This document shows positions 42,824 to 51,472 of a DNA stretch of 64,000 nucleotides, one piece after another. Origin of the DNA: an uncultured Microbacterium sp. (GTDB taxonomy: Bacteria > Actinomycetota > Actinomycetes > Actinomycetales > Microbacteriaceae); the NCBI RefSeq assembly GCF_937927635.1, contig NZ_CALBRW010000016.1, positions 186,001-250,000 on the forward strand. The letters are read 5' to 3'. The stretch's first letter is position 1. Each line of letters starts with the position of its first letter. The notes beneath the pieces are model-generated. The model was not told the origin of the DNA. It made no database searches and was given only the letters and a program-made list of their open reading frames with translations. The position numbers and the translations under genes were made by a program.

Positions 42824-44601
42824 GCGAACCGGTCGAGATCGACGCGTCGCAGGCGACCATCACCCGCACGCACGTGTTCAAGCGGATCCTCCGCAACCCG
42901 ATGGGCCTGATCGCCCTGGTCATCCTCGTGGTGCTGCTGCTCGTGGCGGTGCTGGCGCCATGGATCGCGCCGTTCGATCCGAACTTCGCCAACATCTCCA
43001 AGACGCTCGCCGGCTCCGACGGCGTCAACTGGCTGGGCACCGACAGCGCCGGACGCGACACGTTCAGCCGCTTCGTCTGGGGCGCGCAGGCCACCCTGCT
43101 CTCAGCGCTGCTGTGCGCGGCGGTCGCGATCGTGATCGGACTCCCCTCCGGCCTGATCGCCGGATACTTCAGCGGCGCGTTCGACTCGGTCGCCAACTGG
43201 GTCGTGAACGTGCTGATGGCCATCCCCGGCATCATCCTGCTGCTGACCATCCGCGCGGCCTTCGGCCCGTCGGTGTGGATCTCGATGATCGCGTTCGGCA
43301 TCCTGATCAGCCCCGGATACTTCCGCCTGACCCGCACCGCGGTGCAGTCGGTGCGCAACGAGCTGTACGTCGACGCCGCCCGGGTCTCGGGCCTGAGCGA
43401 CGCCCGCATCATCTCCCGGCACATCTTCTCGGTGGTGCGCGCCCCGATCATCATCCAGACGGCCATCGTCTGCGGCGTGGCGATCAGCATCCAGTCCGGA
43501 CTGGAGTTCCTCGGACTCGGCGACCCCGCCGTCGCGACGTGGGGCGTGATGCTCGCAGAGGGCTTCAAGAACGTGTACCTGAACCCGATCCTGCTGCTGT
43601 GGCCGGCACTGGCGATCGGCGTCACGATCGGCGCCCTGGTGCTGCTCGGCAACGCCGTGCGCGACGCGCTTGAGGACCGCGAGAAGGTCAGGACGCCGAA
43701 GACCCGCCGGAACACCCTCACCTCCACCCGCCGCATCACGATCGCGGCGAAGAGCGAGCACGACCACCTGCTCGACGTGGCGAACCTCAAGGTCGGCTAC
43801 CCGCAGGCCGACGGGTTCAAGGAGGTCGTGCGCGGGGTCTCCTTCTCGCTGGATCGCGGCGAGGTGCTCGGCATCGTCGGCGAGTCCGGCTCGGGCAAGT
43901 CGCAGACCGCGTTCTCCATCCTCGGACTGCTGCCGCCGGAGGCGCGCATCCTCGGCGGGGCCATCGAGTTCGACGGCCAGTACACCGTGGCCGACGGCGA
44001 GGACACCGTCAGCCAGTCGCGGCTGGCGAAGCTGCGCGGCACGCGCATCTCGTACATCCCGCAGGAGCCGATGTCCAACCTCGACCCGGCGTACACGATC
44101 GGCTCCCAGCTGGTCGCCCCGATGGTCCGCATCCTGCGCATCAGCCGTGCCGAAGCACGGCAGCGGGCGCTGAAGGTGCTCGCCGACGTCGGCATCGCCG
44201 ATCCGCAGCGCACCTTCGACTCCTACCCCCACGAGGTGTCCGGCGGCATGGCGCAGCGCGTGCTGATCGCCGGCGCCATCAGCTGCGAGCCCGATCTGAT
44301 CATCGCCGACGAGCCGACCACCGCGCTGGATGTCACAGTGCAGGCCGATGTGCTCGACCTGATCCGCGACCTGCAGAAGCGGCTCGGCGTGGGCGTGATC
44401 CTCGTCACGCACAACTTCGGCGTTGTGGCAGACCTGTGCGACCGCGTGGTCGTGATGCAGAACGGCCGCCTGGTCGAGGGCGGCACCGTGCGCGATGTGC
44501 TGCGCGACCCGCAGGACCCGTACACCGTGCGCCTGCTCTCCTCGATGCTCGAGGGCAAGGAGCCCATGACGATGCTCGTTACCCCGGAAGGAGGTCGGTG
44601 A
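42820..44601 (+). CDS. Fused ABC permease (DppC type) and ATP-binding protein (DppD type)
   Basis: The 593-residue chain starts at the ATGA overlap (42820-42823). Residues about 1-285 are a DppC-type permease with an APWIAPFDP-type N-terminal segment and the EAA loop YVDAARVSGLSDARIISRHI. Residues about 310-593 are an ATPase: Walker A GESGSGKSQ, IPQEPMSNLDP, signature VSGGMAQRVLIAGAI and Walker B LIIADEPTTALD. The ordinary Lys-Ser/Thr of Walker A is KS, intact. Such fusions are known in actinobacterial family-5 importers. It would replace separate DppC and DppD. Confidence 0.93.
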   Translation: MSEPVEIDASQATITRTHVFKRILRNPMGLIALVILVVLLLVAVLAPWIAPFDPNFANISKTLAGSDGVNWLGTDSAGRDTFSRFVWGAQATLLSALLCAAVAIVIGLPSGLIAGYFSGAFDSVANWVVNVLMAIPGIILLLTIRAAFGPSVWISMIAFGILISPGYFRLTRTAVQSVRNELYVDAARVSGLSDARIISRHIFSVVRAPIIIQTAIVCGVAISIQSGLEFLGLGDPAVATWGVMLAEGFKNVYLNPILLLWPALAIGVTIGALVLLGNAVRDALEDREKVRTPKTRRNTLTSTRRITIAAKSEHDHLLDVANLKVGYPQADGFKEVVRGVSFSLDRGEVLGIVGESGSGKSQTAFSILGLLPPEARILGGAIEFDGQYTVADGEDTVSQSRLAKLRGTRISYIPQEPMSNLDPAYTIGSQLVAPMVRILRISRAEARQRALKVLADVGIADPQRTFDSYPHEVSGGMAQRVLIAGAISCEPDLIIADEPTTALDVTVQADVLDLIRDLQKRLGVGVILVTHNFGVVADLCDRVVVMQNGRLVEGGTVRDVLRDPQDPYTVRLLSSMLEGKEPMTMLVTPEGGR

Positions 44602-44603
44602 TC

Positions 44604-45476
44604 ATGGCCGACACCGCCAGCACTCTCCTCGACGTCGAGGACCTGATCGTCGAGTACCCCGGCAAGGGATTCCGTGCCAAGTCGTTCCGCGCGCTGACCG
44701 ACATCTCCATCGCGATCGGCCGGGGCGAGACCCTGGGCCTGGTGGGCGAGTCCGGCTCGGGCAAGACCACGCTCGGCCGCGCCGTGCTGGGCCTGGCCCC
44801 CGTCACCGGCGGGAGCATCGAATTCGAGGGTCAGCAGATCGGCCACGCCTCCCGCAGGCAGCGGCAGAAGCTCAGCCGCCATCTGCAGGTGGTGTTCCAG
44901 GATCCCTACACCTCGCTGAACCCGGCCATGGAGATCGGCGACATCCTCGCCGAGCCTCTGGGCATCCAGGGGGTGTCCCCGGCGGACTCCCGCAAGCGGG
45001 TGAAGGAGCTGCTCGACCAGGTGAGCCTGCCCAGCGACGCCGTGCACCGCCAGCCGCGGGAGTTCTCCGGTGGCCAGCGGCAGCGCGTGGCGATCGCCAG
45101 GGCGCTGGCGCTGTCGCCCAAGCTGATCGTGTGCGACGAGCCCGTCTCGGCCCTGGACCTGACCACTCAGGCCACGGTGCTGGACCTGTTCCTGCAGATC
45201 CAGCGCGACACCGGGGTGTCGTACCTGTTCATCTCCCACGACCTCGACGTGGTCCATCACATCAGCCACAGGGTGGCGGTGATGTACCGCGGCCGGATCG
45301 TGGAGCAGGGAGATGCCGGACAGGTCACCCGGCGTCCGCAGCATCCGTACACCCAGAAGCTGCTGCTGGCCTCACCCGTCCCCGACCCCGACCGGCAGCA
45401 GGCGCGGCGCGACGAGCGGCGCAGGCTGGCCGAGGAGCTGGCGCAGCAGGGCGATTTCAGCCCCGCGGACGCCTGA
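44604..45476 (+). CDS. ABC transporter ATP-binding protein, DppF type
   Basis: ATG 44604 is preferred over GTG 44598 because AAGGAGG (44588-44594) has better spacing to it. The 290-residue ATPase has GESGSGKTT, FQDPYTSLNP, FSGGQRQRVAIARAL, LIVCDEPVSALD and an oligopeptide-type C-terminus with HPYTQKLL. It would pair with the fused ATPase upstream to complete the importer. Confidence 0.92.
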   Translation: MADTASTLLDVEDLIVEYPGKGFRAKSFRALTDISIAIGRGETLGLVGESGSGKTTLGRAVLGLAPVTGGSIEFEGQQIGHASRRQRQKLSRHLQVVFQDPYTSLNPAMEIGDILAEPLGIQGVSPADSRKRVKELLDQVSLPSDAVHRQPREFSGGQRQRVAIARALALSPKLIVCDEPVSALDLTTQATVLDLFLQIQRDTGVSYLFISHDLDVVHHISHRVAVMYRGRIVEQGDAGQVTRRPQHPYTQKLLLASPVPDPDRQQARRDERRRLAEELAQQGDFSPADA

Positions 45477-45556
45477 GGGGTGCGCGCGGCGATGCATTAC
45501 GGTAGTCACTGGGCGAGCGCACACGATCCGGCGCGCTCGTGGAAGGGAGCTCGACG

Positions 45557-46591
45557 GTGGTGACCGATCCCACGGGGAGCCCTACGACTCGGCGCAGGGC
45601 TCGTTCGGCGCCCACGATCTACGACGTGGCCCGGCTCGCGGGAGTGAACCCGTCGACGGTCTCGCGCGCGCTGAGCCAGCCCGGCCGCATCAACGTCAAG
45701 ACCGAGGCGAAGATCCATGCCGCGGCCAAGGAGCTCAACTACCGCCTGAATCCGATGGCGCGCGCGCTGCCCACCGGACGCACGAACACCCTCGGCCTGC
45801 TGATCGCGGACATCACGAACCCGGTGATCTTCGGGATCGTCCGCGGCGCCGAGAAGGCCGCCACCGCCCACGGCTACACCCTGGTGGTCAGCGAGTCTCA
45901 GGAGTCGGGCACGGTCGAGGCCACCTCGGCTCAACGCATACAGCCGTCGGTGGATGCGCTGATCCTGGGCACCTCGCGACTGGACGACGAGCAGATCGTC
46001 ACGCTCGCCGGCACCAAGCCGCTCGTGGCGCTGAATCGCCGGATCGAGGGGGTGGCGTGCATCACGCCGAACGCCGAGCCCGGCGTGGATCAGGCGCTCG
46101 CGCATCTGGAGCTGCTGGGACACACCTCACTGCTGTTCCTGAACGGCCCGGAGCGGTCGTGGATCGGGCGGCGACGGTGGGAGGCGCTGCAGGACGGCGC
46201 GCAGCGCCGGGGCATGACCGTCACCTCCATCGGCCCGAACCAGCCGACCCTGGATGGCGGGCACGCGACCCTCGCCCGGGTGATCGCTTCGAACACCACC
46301 GCCGTGGTCGCCTTCAACGACCTGATGGCGATCGGCCTGCTGCGCGCGGCGACCGAGCAGGGCATCCCCGTGCCCGAGCGCTTCAGCATCATCGGCTTCG
46401 ACGACAGCTTCGGCTCGGACTTCACGACGCCGCCGCTCACGACGGTCCGCTCCCCCCTGGAGGAGGCCGGCGAGCGGGCGGTGCTGCGGGCCCTGGATCT
46501 GATCGAGTCCCGGGAGCCGGCCGCCGTGGACCACGAGCTCGAGACCGAGCTGATCATCCGCGGCTCCACCGGCCCCGCGCGGAGCGTCTGA
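45557..46591 (+). CDS. LacI-family transcriptional regulator
   Basis: GTG 45557 is chosen because AAGGGAG lies seven bases upstream; a GTG at 45539 is also in frame. The 344-residue protein has the LacI headpiece TIYDVARLAGVNPSTVSRAL, the hinge NPMARALPTGRT (with unusual Pro instead of Arg in the hinge helix region), and a periplasmic-binding-like effector domain (LGLLIADITNPVF-like start, IIGFDDS near the end). It is the only LacI protein in the window and sits centrally among the six operators. No operator copy lies before its own gene, so it does not seem to regulate itself through this motif. Confidence 0.92.
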   Translation: MVTDPTGSPTTRRRARSAPTIYDVARLAGVNPSTVSRALSQPGRINVKTEAKIHAAAKELNYRLNPMARALPTGRTNTLGLLIADITNPVIFGIVRGAEKAATAHGYTLVVSESQESGTVEATSAQRIQPSVDALILGTSRLDDEQIVTLAGTKPLVALNRRIEGVACITPNAEPGVDQALAHLELLGHTSLLFLNGPERSWIGRRRWEALQDGAQRRGMTVTSIGPNQPTLDGGHATLARVIASNTTAVVAFNDLMAIGLLRAATEQGIPVPERFSIIGFDDSFGSDFTTPPLTTVRSPLEEAGERAVLRALDLIESREPAAVDHELETELIIRGSTGPARSV

Positions 46592-46639
46592 CCGCCCGTC
46601 GCTCCTGACGCCCGTCGCGCCTGACTCTCGCGCGCGGCG

Positions 46640-47560
46640 TCACCCGAGCAGGGTGACGATCAACAGCATGGCCGGCAGGCATCCGATCGTGGTCAGCAGC
46701 ACGGCATCCCGCGAGATCTCCTCGCCGATGTCGTAGCGCTGCGAGAAGTTGAAGATGTTCTGCGCGGTGGGAAGCGCGGCGAGCACCGTGACGATGAGCA
46801 CCTGCTCGGGCGGGAGCCGGAACAGGAACTCCGCCGCAGCCCAGGCGATCACGGGCATCACGACGATCTTGAGCGTCGTGGCGAGCACGATGTCCCGGCG
46901 ATGCCCACGGCTGCCGAGCACGCGCTGACCGGGCAGCGACATCCCGTAGCTGATCAGCAGCACCGGCACCGCGGCATTCGCGATCAGCTGCACCGGCTCC
47001 ATCACCAGCTCCGGCACCGGGATGCCGAGCACCGAGACGATCGCGCCCAGGAGCGACCCGATGATGATGGGGTTGGTGGCGGTGCGCACCACGGTGCGGC
47101 GCAGCGATGTGCGCTCGCTCGTGACGGCATCCAGGATCGTCAACGACACCGGAGTGAACACCAGCAGCTGCATGAGCACGACCGGCGCGGGGTAGGCGGC
47201 GCTGCCCAGCAGGTACAGCGAGAGGGGCAGGCCGATGTTGTTGGCGTTCACGTGCCCGGACGACAGTGCGCCGATGGTCGTGATCCCGACCGGACGCCGC
47301 CACACCAGGCGTGCCACGACCGTGTGGATCGCGAACACCGACACCGCAGCGATCGCCGACACCGGCAGCAGCGAGGAGAACAGCATGCCGGCATCTGCGC
47401 GCGCGAGCACGACGAACAGCAGGAACGGCGAGAGCACGAAGAAGCTCAGCCGCATCAGCACGTCCCGCGCATGCGGACCGAGCAGCCGCACCCGGCCGAT
47501 GACCCAGCCGACCAGGATGGCGACGGAGACGACGACGAACCCCGTCAGCGCGTCGAGCAT
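46640..47560 (-). CDS. AEC-family transporter (auxin efflux carrier-like)
   Basis: The 306-residue protein has about ten hydrophobic segments and the AEC pattern: VGWVIGRVRLLGP near the N-terminus, the NNIGLPL motif in helix 4, and ALPTAQNIFNFSQRY near the C-terminus. Bacterial members move malate, malonate or other carboxylates. It lies in the middle of the sugar-acid locus, convergent with the LacI gene, and downstream of the isomerase gene; direction and substrate are unknown. Confidence 0.87.
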   Translation of the reverse strand: MLDALTGFVVVSVAILVGWVIGRVRLLGPHARDVLMRLSFFVLSPFLLFVVLARADAGMLFSSLLPVSAIAAVSVFAIHTVVARLVWRRPVGITTIGALSSGHVNANNIGLPLSLYLLGSAAYPAPVVLMQLLVFTPVSLTILDAVTSERTSLRRTVVRTATNPIIIGSLLGAIVSVLGIPVPELVMEPVQLIANAAVPVLLISYGMSLPGQRVLGSRGHRRDIVLATTLKIVVMPVIAWAAAEFLFRLPPEQVLIVTVLAALPTAQNIFNFSQRYDIGEEISRDAVLLTTIGCLPAMLLIVTLLG

Positions 47561-47614
47561 CTGTCGGGGTCCGTCATGGTCGGGCGGCGCTCAGGCGATG
47601 AGCCGCTGCGGTGG

Positions 47615-48475
47615 TCAGAAGAGGTCGCGGTGCCCCAGCGCGACCAGGTTGTCGTACGAGGTCTGCAGGCAGTCGAACACGTCCCGCCCGTACAGCTGGT
47701 CCTGCTCGACCAGCAGGTACTCGGCGTCGGTGTCCACCGCCGCCGCGATGATCGCGGCGAAGTCGAGGTTGCCCTCGCCGACCTCGGCGAACTGCACGAC
47801 ACCAGTGAACGCGTCCATGAACGTCTTGAAGTCACCCGCCTCCAGCGCCGTGAACGCGTCGGCGGGGAGCTGCCCGATGCGGTAGTCCTTGAGGTGGATC
47901 ATCGCGACGCGGTCGCTGTACTTGTGGATGGTGGCCACCGGGTCCTTGCCGCCGCGCTGGACCCAGTGCACGTCCAGCTCCAGGCCCATGGCGGGGGCGC
48001 GGTCGGCGATGATGTCCAGCAGCAGCTTGCCGTCGTACTTCGCGAACTCGATGTGGTGGTTGTGGTAGTACAGCCGGATGCCGTCTGCGGCGAGCCGCTC
48101 GGCGTACTCGTTGGTCTGATCTGCGAATTCGAGCACAAGGTCCAGCGAAGCCATCGCGTCGAACGGCAGCATCCCGATGCGCACCATCGTGGTGTCCAGG
48201 CGCCGGCAGTCCGCGACGATCTTGTCGTAGTCGTCCGTGAGCGTGTCCATGGGGATGCCGGCCTTGCCGCGCAGACCCGCCGAGAGGGAGGCGATGTCCA
48301 TGCCCAGCTCGTCACGCGCACGGACCAGCTGGTCGACGTTCTCGGTGGTCATCGGGATCTGCGACACCTCGACGGCGTGGTAGCCGATGTCAGTGATCCT
48401 CTTCAGAGTCTGGAATGCACCGACCTCGCCGAAGCTGTCCTTGAGCATCATCGCCTGGACGCCGATCTTCGCCAT
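47615..48475 (-). CDS. Sugar phosphate isomerase/epimerase, second TIM-barrel copy
   Basis: ATG 48475 follows AAGGAGG. The 286-residue protein begins MAKIGVQAMMLKDSFGEVGAF and has the metal-site segments LYYHNHHIEFA, LELDVHWVQRGGKDP, IHLKDYRIGQ and YLLVEQDQ. It differs strongly from the copy at 37032. Members of this clade include 3-keto-sugar-acting and inosose-type enzymes. Operator 5 lies about 80 bases upstream. Confidence 0.87.
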   Translation of the reverse strand: MAKIGVQAMMLKDSFGEVGAFQTLKRITDIGYHAVEVSQIPMTTENVDQLVRARDELGMDIASLSAGLRGKAGIPMDTLTDDYDKIVADCRRLDTTMVRIGMLPFDAMASLDLVLEFADQTNEYAERLAADGIRLYYHNHHIEFAKYDGKLLLDIIADRAPAMGLELDVHWVQRGGKDPVATIHKYSDRVAMIHLKDYRIGQLPADAFTALEAGDFKTFMDAFTGVVQFAEVGEGNLDFAAIIAAAVDTDAEYLLVEQDQLYGRDVFDCLQTSYDNLVALGHRDLF

Positions 48476-48552
48476 CCTGTCCTCCTTCGTTGGAATCGGC
48501 CGTTGTCGGCCGAACTGGTGCGTGACCCTCAGTGTGGCACGGTCGACAGCGA

Positions 48553-48570
48553 TTGGCAATCGGTTGCGTG
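48553..48570. promoter_or_regulatory. LacI-type operator 5
   Basis: TTGGCAATCGGTTGCGTG, centred at 48561/48562, on the side of the leftward isomerase gene. A further GTTGCAACCAAG-like half site lies just right of it (about 48573-48584). Confidence 0.78.
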
Positions 48571-48619
48571 CAAGTTGCAACCAAGTGAGCAACAGCCCCG
48601 TCTGCAGGACTTTCACAGG

Positions 48620-48637
48620 TTGGCAATCGCTTGCCAA
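48620..48637. promoter_or_regulatory. LacI-type operator 6
   Basis: TTGGCAATCGCTTGCCAA is the most symmetrical copy (only the central flank breaks symmetry), centred 67 bases from operator 5 and 84 bases before the symporter ATG. Confidence 0.82.
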
Positions 48638-48720
48638 ATGGCCATCAGCGTGCTTTACTTTGTTCACCGGCTACTGAGATGCGCAAGGGTGCAGCCCGCG
48701 AAGAAGCGAAGGAAGGTCTC

Positions 48721-50184
48721 ATGCCCCATTCACACACCACCGTCGCCCCCGCCAAGGGGCCGGCTCGGCTGAGCAGGCTGAGCATCGTCGGCTACGGCGC
48801 CGGAGACGCGGCCAACAACCTCGCCTTCACCACGGCCACGATGTTCCTGCTGGTGTACTACACCGACGTCGCCGGCATCTCCGCCGCCGCGGCGGGCACC
48901 CTGCTGCTGGTGGTGCGCATCTTCGACGCCTTCGCGGACGTGTTCGCCGGTCGCATCGTCGACCGCACGTTCCACAAGCGGCTCGGCAAGTTCCGCCCGT
49001 TCATCATGTTCGGCTCCGTGCCGCTGCTGCTGCTCTCGTGCGCCGTGTTCTCGGTGCCGCAGATCGGCGAGAGCGGGATGCTGCTGTACGCGTACCTCAC
49101 CTACGCGGCGCTCGGCCTGGCCTACAGCCTGGTCAACATCCCGTACGGCTCGCTGGCCGGCGCGATGACGCAGGATGCCGGTGAGCGTGCCAAGCTCGCC
49201 AGCGCCCGCACCATCGGCGGCATGGTCGTCGGCGCGGGCCTGGGCGTGTTCGTCGCCCCGCTGATCGTTCCTGGCGCGAACCTGCAGACGCTGTTCACGT
49301 TCATGACGCTCGGATTCGTCGTGGTGGGCACCGCCCTGTACCTGTTCACCGCGTTCACCGCCAAGGAGCGCGTGAACCGCGACGTGCAGCACGTCTCCCT
49401 CAAGCAGAGCATCGCCACGCTGAAGGGCAATCGCCCGCTGCTGATGCTGTGCCTGAGCTCGCTGGTGTTCCTGACCGGCATGCTCGCGCTGAGCACCATC
49501 CAGCTGTACTACCTGCGCGACGTGCTGCACGCGCTGCCGCTGTACGCGGCCGTCTCGATCGCGCAGATCGTGCTGACCTTCGGCCTGGCCGCCGTGCTGC
49601 CCAAGGCCGTGCGCACCTGGGGCAAGCGCAGCGCCTACATCGCCGGCGGGCTGATCATGGCCGCGGGCGGAGCGCTGATGTTCTTCTCCCCGGCGGACAC
49701 CGTGTGGCTGGGCTTCAGCGGTCTGCTGGTGGCGCAGCTGGGACTCATCCTGGTGAACATGCTCGTGTGGGCACTGGAGGCCGACACCGTCGAATACGGC
49801 GAGTGGCGCACCGGCGTGCGCTCCGAGGGCATCATCTACGCGCTGTTCTCCTTCACCCGCAAGACGGGTCAGGCCATCGGCGGTGCACTGGCGGCCTTCG
49901 CGCTATCCTGGGGCGGGTACGCGGCGGGCGCCGCGCAGCAGAGCGCGCACGCCGAGCTCGGCATCCGCGCCGGCGCAGGGCTGATCCCGCTGATCTGCTC
50001 GGTCGTCGCCATCGCCGTGATGTTCTTCTACCCGCTCACCGACCAGCGTCACCGCGAGATCGTCGCCGAGATCGCGGACCGCAGGGAGCGGGCAGCTGCG
50101 GGAGACCCGATCGCCCCCAACCTGTCCACAGCGGCGTTCGCCTCGCACCGCACCGCCCAGGGCGGCCACCTGCCGGTGGACTGA
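48721..50184 (+). CDS. GPH-family glycoside/glucuronide:cation symporter
   Basis: ATG 48721 follows GAAGGAAGG. The 487-residue protein has 12 hydrophobic segments and GPH marks: GYGAGDAANNLAF at the start, VVRIFDAFADVFAGRIVDRT, FRPFIMFGSVPL, YSLVNIPYGSLAGAMT and WALEADTVEYGEWRTGVRSEG. This is the MelB/UidB/XynB class, coupling Na+ or H+ to glycoside uptake; UidB carries glucuronides, fitting the downstream manD and the uxaC-uxuB genes. It gives the locus a second uptake route beside the ABC importer. Confidence 0.92.
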   Translation: MPHSHTTVAPAKGPARLSRLSIVGYGAGDAANNLAFTTATMFLLVYYTDVAGISAAAAGTLLLVVRIFDAFADVFAGRIVDRTFHKRLGKFRPFIMFGSVPLLLLSCAVFSVPQIGESGMLLYAYLTYAALGLAYSLVNIPYGSLAGAMTQDAGERAKLASARTIGGMVVGAGLGVFVAPLIVPGANLQTLFTFMTLGFVVVGTALYLFTAFTAKERVNRDVQHVSLKQSIATLKGNRPLLMLCLSSLVFLTGMLALSTIQLYYLRDVLHALPLYAAVSIAQIVLTFGLAAVLPKAVRTWGKRSAYIAGGLIMAAGGALMFFSPADTVWLGFSGLLVAQLGLILVNMLVWALEADTVEYGEWRTGVRSEGIIYALFSFTRKTGQAIGGALAAFALSWGGYAAGAAQQSAHAELGIRAGAGLIPLICSVVAIAVMFFYPLTDQRHREIVAEIADRRERAAAGDPIAPNLSTAAFASHRTAQGGHLPVD

Positions 50185-50233
50185 CCGCACCGCATATCTT
50201 TCCCGGATCACATCTCTTCAGACAAGGAGCGCC

Positions 50234-51472
50234 ATGAACATCGAAAAGGCTGAGGTCATCGTCACCAGCCCCGACCGGAACTTCGTCACCCTCAAGCTGA
50301 CCACCGACGACGGCCTGGTCGGCCTCGGCGATGCCACGCTGAACGGGCGCGAGCTTGCCGTCGTGGCGTACCTGCAGGAGCACGTCGCGCCGCTGCTGAT
50401 CGGCTCGGATGCCTCGAAGATCGAGGACACCTGGCAGTTCCTCTACCGCTCGGCGTACTGGCGCCGCGGCCCCGTCACGATGGCCGCGATCGCCGCCGTG
50501 GACATGGCGCTGTGGGACATCAAGGCCAAGGCTGCGGGCATGCCGCTGTACCAGCTGCTCGGCGGCGCTTCGCGCGAGGGCCTGCTGGCCTACGGTCACG
50601 CCTCGGGCAAGGAGCTGCCCGAGCTGTTCGACAGCATCCGCTCGCACCAGGAGCAGGGCTACCGCGCGATCCGCGTGCAGACCGGCGTGCCCGGCCTGAA
50701 GGCCATCTACGGCATCGCGTCGCAGTCGGCCGACACCGGCGGCGGCGAGGCGCGCTACGACCACGAGCCGGCCCGCCGCGGCGCAAAGCCCGTGCAGGAG
50801 GACTGGGACACGCGCGCCTACCTGCGCCACCTGCCCGGCGTGTTCGAGGCCGTGCGCAACGAGTTCGGCCCCGAGATGCCGCTGCTGCACGACGGTCACC
50901 ACCGCATGACCCCGCTGCAGGCCGCCAAGCTCGGCAAGGAGCTGGAGCCGTACGACCTGTTCTGGCTCGAGGACTGCACCCCCGCCGAGAACCAGGAGGC
51001 GCTGAAGCTCGTGCGTCAGCACACCACCACGCCGCTGGCGATCGGCGAGATCTTCAACACCATCTGGGACTTCAAGGACCTGATCCGCGACCAGCTCATC
51101 GACTACGTGCGCGGCGCCGTCACCCACATGGGCGGCATCACCCCGCTGAAGAAGACCGTCGACTACGCCGCCATGTACCAGATCAAGTCCGGCTTCCACG
51201 GCCCCACCGACATCTCCCCCGTCGGCATGGCCGCGCAGATGCACCTGGGTCTCGCGATCCACAACTTCGGCATCCAGGAGTACATGCAGCACGGCTGGAA
51301 GACCGACCAGGTCTTCCAGCAGTCGTTCACGTGGAGCAATGGCCTGCTGCACCCCGGGAACAAGCCGGGACTCGGCGTCGATCTCGACCTGGACGAGGCC
51401 GGCAAGTACCCGTACGAGACCGCCTACCTGCCGTACAACCGTCTGCACGACGGCACGGTCCACGACTGGTGA
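50234..51472 (+). CDS. manD: D-mannonate dehydratase, enolase superfamily (ManD/RspA)
   Basis: The 412-residue enzyme has an AAGGAGC site and the family N-terminus (VTSPDRNFVTLKLTTDDGL). Metal ligands are visible as Asp220 in LLHDGHH, Glu246 in FWLEDCTP and Glu272 in AIGEIFNT, each ten residues later than in the characterised Novosphingobium ManD. It dehydrates D-mannonate to 2-keto-3-deoxygluconate and so replaces UxuA in the glucuronate pathway. Some relatives act on gluconate or only weakly on mannonate. It follows the symporter gene on the same transcript. Confidence 0.93.
   Translation: MNIEKAEVIVTSPDRNFVTLKLTTDDGLVGLGDATLNGRELAVVAYLQEHVAPLLIGSDASKIEDTWQFLYRSAYWRRGPVTMAAIAAVDMALWDIKAKAAGMPLYQLLGGASREGLLAYGHASGKELPELFDSIRSHQEQGYRAIRVQTGVPGLKAIYGIASQSADTGGGEARYDHEPARRGAKPVQEDWDTRAYLRHLPGVFEAVRNEFGPEMPLLHDGHHRMTPLQAAKLGKELEPYDLFWLEDCTPAENQEALKLVRQHTTTPLAIGEIFNTIWDFKDLIRDQLIDYVRGAVTHMGGITPLKKTVDYAAMYQIKSGFHGPTDISPVGMAAQMHLGLAIHNFGIQEYMQHGWKTDQVFQQSFTWSNGLLHPGNKPGLGVDLDLDEAGKYPYETAYLPYNRLHDGTVHDW

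Noticed and set aside
45477..45556. Autoregulatory LacI operator before the lacI-type gene
   Set aside because: No sequence close to TTGGCAAYCGGTTGCCAA is present there.
46592..46639. Short direct repeat CGCCCGTCGC-TCCTGA / CGCCCGTCGC-GCCTGA between the LacI and AEC genes
   Set aside because: Only about 16 bases in a GC-rich convergent gap; likely chance or local slippage.
46901..48772. Long plus-strand frame across the AEC transporter and isomerase
   Set aside because: Antisense shadow; both real genes have family motifs and ribosome sites on the other strand.
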